Origin: an uncultured Bacilli bacterium | Lineage (GTDB): Bacteria; Bacillota_I; Bacilli_A; RFN20; CAG-449 | Direction: 5' to 3' | Assembly: GCA_947632435.1 (NCBI GenBank) | Contig: CANRPC010000005.1 | Span: 26,957-90,956 of the forward strand | Length of the DNA: 64,000 nucleotides | Shown here: positions 62,331 to 64,000 of the stretch, piece by piece | Layout: each line of letters opens with the position of its first letter | How positions within the stretch are numbered: the first letter of the stretch is position 1 | The notes under the pieces: generated by a model | What the model saw: the letters and a program-made list of their open reading frames with translations, nothing else | What the model was told of the DNA's origin: nothing | The model's database searches: none | Program-made: the position numbers and the translations under genes

Positions 62331-63821
62331 TTAACCTCTCTTTCCATGAAGATTAGCACCTAAACATGAATTATTAGTGCCCATATGTGCAAATTCACTT
62401 TCAGGATTAACTCTTAAAAAATCACCTAAATCAATAGTGTAATCTTCTTTGTTCCTTAAAATGTAGTAATCATAAGTACCATCTTCATTAGCTCCAGTTA
62501 CAGGAACTTCTGTTGAAACAAAAGGATTCATTTTAGGTACAAAAGGTTTACCACGTAAAGTTTCACTTTCATAATTACAGCTTTCAGGACCTTCAATATA
62601 GAAAGTTGTTAAACCATAAAAGAATACACAATGATCAGCAGCACCATAGAAATGGTCATAAGAGTTTGTCATTTCTGTTTCATAATGTGTAGTATTACTT
62701 TTATCTCCAGATGAGAAAGATAAAATATTTTTAAAGTAATTACCATTTGATTCAACGTTTTCACGATTTAAATCGATATTATTTGCATCAGGTTCACGAA
62801 TTGAGTTATTGTATGAAGTACAATTTTCAATATAAATTGGACCTGGATTAGAGTTATCTGTAAAACCATGAGCTAAGTTGTTAAATGCTACACAGTTTTT
62901 GACAATATGTTGAACTGATATTTGTTCACCACCAAGTTTGAAACCATTTCCATCACTTGATTCCATACCATGTCCATCAGATGCAACACCATTATTGAAT
63001 GCTACACAATCTTCAATAGTTACTGGCCCAATTGGTCCTGTATCAGCTTTTGCATATAAATCCCAACCATCATCGATATTATTATAAGCAATACATCCTT
63101 TAAAGACATTACCTACACCAGTTGTTAATTTACAAGCAAAACCATCAGCATCTTCACCTGTTGGATCAGAATTATCGTGTGAAGTACAATTTAAAACTGT
63201 GTTGTAAGATGGCCATGTAGCAATTTCTTGTTGCAAAGTATTAGCTCTACCAATTTGAATGCCAGAGTCCATACATGCATATACTTCACAATTTTCAACA
63301 GTTATATGATTGCCGCCAATATAAATTCCATTATCACCAGCGCTTTTTACAATTAATCCTTTTACATACCACCAATCTGAACATAGTTGAAGACCTCTAT
63401 TGTTAGATCCAAAACCCATTTTGATAAAATCTAATGTTGCTTTACCATCATGTTCAGCTTTAATGGTGATTGGATACTCTTCAGTTCCATTTTGTGTTCC
63501 TTCAAGAACATAAAATCTTTGAGGTGTATCGTAAATGCCATCTTTTAAAATTAAAGTATTACCAGCTTTTAATGAAGCTATTGCATTGTAAATATTAATA
63601 GGATCATCATAAGTTCCTGCACCTTTTGAATTTGCTCCAGGTGCGGTATAAATTGTTTTTACTTCTGGAGTAATTTCTGATGTAGTTGTAGTTTCACTGG
63701 TTGGATTTCCAGTTCCACTACTAGATGTGCTTTCCGACGAAGACACAGGTTTTCCATTACATGACATCATTAATAATGAAGCAGCCAATGGAAAGAAAAG
63801 TAGAACTTTCTTTTTTTTCAT
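62331..63821 (-). CDS. pectate lyase (PL9 family) lipoprotein
   Basis: A 496-residue lipoprotein: lipobox LLMMSC (Cys21), Ser/Thr linker, then a right-handed beta-helix starting YTAPGANSKGAGTYDDP. GEDADGFACKLTTG holds Lys231, at the place of the catalytic lysine of PL9 enzymes, with nearby Asp residues as Ca2+ ligands; CIAYNNIDDGWDLYAK is a PL9 hallmark. It cleaves de-esterified pectin by beta-elimination, so it works downstream of the CE8 esterase. Start 63821 with AAAGGA upstream; the frame beyond is an artefact of a repeat tract. First gene of the operon. Confidence 0.92.
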   Translation of the reverse strand: MKKKKVLLFFPLAASLLMMSCNGKPVSSSESTSSSGTGNPTSETTTTSEITPEVKTIYTAPGANSKGAGTYDDPINIYNAIASLKAGNTLILKDGIYDTPQRFYVLEGTQNGTEEYPITIKAEHDGKATLDFIKMGFGSNNRGLQLCSDWWYVKGLIVKSAGDNGIYIGGNHITVENCEVYACMDSGIQIGRANTLQQEIATWPSYNTVLNCTSHDNSDPTGEDADGFACKLTTGVGNVFKGCIAYNNIDDGWDLYAKADTGPIGPVTIEDCVAFNNGVASDGHGMESSDGNGFKLGGEQISVQHIVKNCVAFNNLAHGFTDNSNPGPIYIENCTSYNNSIREPDANNIDLNRENVESNGNYFKNILSFSSGDKSNTTHYETEMTNSYDHFYGAADHCVFFYGLTTFYIEGPESCNYESETLRGKPFVPKMNPFVSTEVPVTGANEDGTYDYYILRNKEDYTIDLGDFLRVNPESEFAHMGTNNSCLGANLHGKRG

Positions 63822-63844
63822 AACTATTCCTTTCATACATACTT

Positions 63845-63878
63845 TATGTACATGCGTGCGTATATGCGCATGCACATA
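63845..63878. repeat. 34-base perfect alternating pyrimidine-purine tract
   Basis: Every base alternates Y-R over 34 positions, with GC-rich parts (ATGCGTGCG and ATGCGCATGC), which favours left-handed Z-DNA. On the minus strand RNA the two halves form a ~12-bp stem with one G-U pair between the promoter and the ribosome binding site of the pectate lyase gene. Confidence 0.75.
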
Positions 63879-63888
63879 ACATATATAA

Positions 63889-63897
63889 ATTATAGCA
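63889..63897 (-). promoter_or_regulatory. extended -10 promoter of the pectate lyase operon
   Basis: The minus strand reads TGCTATAAT. The start would be near 63882, which places the alternating tract at the very 5' end of the mRNA. No good -35 was seen. Confidence 0.6.
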
Positions 63898-64000
63898 CCT
63901 AAATCAAAAAAATAAATAAAACATAGTAATTACGCATGAAATTTTTGTTCAAATTTAAGTTTATATCAATTTTGTCTTGAAATGTATTATATCTTTATAT

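Noticed and set aside
63822..63875. N-terminal extension of the pectate lyase protein
   Set aside because: The extra residues come from the alternating repeat tract in the leader; a lipoprotein signal peptide starts at 63821.
1..64000. CRISPR array, prophage, insertion sequence or transposase
   Set aside because: No regularly spaced repeats, phage genes, transposase motifs or terminal inverted repeats were seen.
1..64000. Mycoplasma-type genetic code (TGA as Trp)
   Set aside because: TGG is used for Trp in conserved motifs and TGA ends several genes at the expected place.

Overview
This window is a very AT-rich bacterial chromosome segment, probably from an uncultured gut member of the Bacilli near the Erysipelotrichales/Mollicutes branch. 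TGG encodes Trp and TGA is used as a stop (for example at the ends of the M20 peptidase and the yfcE-like gene), so the standard bacterial code applies, not the Mycoplasma code. Shine-Dalgarno sites are strong, surface proteins are mostly lipoproteins, and the gene orders ileS-lspA-rluD type and mutS2-uvrC-gerE echo Bacillus. A GPR spore protease and a near-canonical GerE regulator suggest descent from, or membership of, a spore-forming lineage.

Layout. 1-3340: end of a surface polysaccharide locus (two glycosyltransferases, a polymerase/ligase-type membrane protein, a Ser-rich lipoprotein). 3344-6333: phosphohexomutase and a pyrophosphate-type phosphofructokinase. 6389-8560: minus-strand lipoprotein, cupin with an in-frame continuation past its stop, four tRNAs (Cys-Arg-Pro-Ala) and rpsT. 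8737-14043: gpr, a small membrane protein, fmt, an M20 dipeptidase, trmB and an M42 aminopeptidase. 14105-21286: dxs, a phosphodiesterase, an ECF sigma factor, murC and a U32 peptidase-family protein. 21358-27036: ackA and the glycogen genes glgB-glgP. 27038-40794: DUF523, a metallohydrolase, SpoU methyltransferase, alpha/beta hydrolase, LRR lipoprotein, T-box-controlled ileS with lspA and a pseudouridine synthase, rnhC, mutS2, uvrC and gerE. 40873-43176: a pectin methylesterase lipoprotein. 43519-49656: CLC channel, cation/proton antiporter, dtd, mnmA, NUDIX, rimO. 49705-51753: an orphan PemK-like protein, tRNA-Thr and a 1.4 kb gene-free stretch holding small RNA candidates. 51754-58477: YfcE-like phosphoesterase, an ATP-grasp cluster, NUDIX, a transaldolase-like enzyme, a TrmN6-type methyltransferase, a THF-riboswitch-controlled folate transporter, a deoxyinosine glycosylase and MscS. 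58596-63821: a three-gene pectate lyase operon.

How the genes fit together. The pectin methylesterase (CE8) and the PL9 pectate lyase operon form an extracellular pectin-degrading capacity. Carbon metabolism here includes PPi-PFK, phosphohexomutase, glycogen branching enzyme and phosphorylase, a transaldolase-like enzyme and acetate kinase. Regulation visible in the DNA includes a T-box (ileS), a THF riboswitch (folT), a LacI/CcpA-like operator on the CE8 promoter, a long alternating pyrimidine-purine hairpin leader on the PL9 operon, and compact promoters, two of which appear to give leaderless mRNAs.

The most unusual item is a pair of paralogous structured RNA candidates (about 50590-50685 and 51141-51237, minus strand). 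Each has its own similar promoter, a closing stem conserved by covariation, and identical core motifs. They flank a third tiny plus-strand transcript candidate with a perfect promoter and terminator. I do not recognise the family. All assignments are from reading the sequence; no database search was run.
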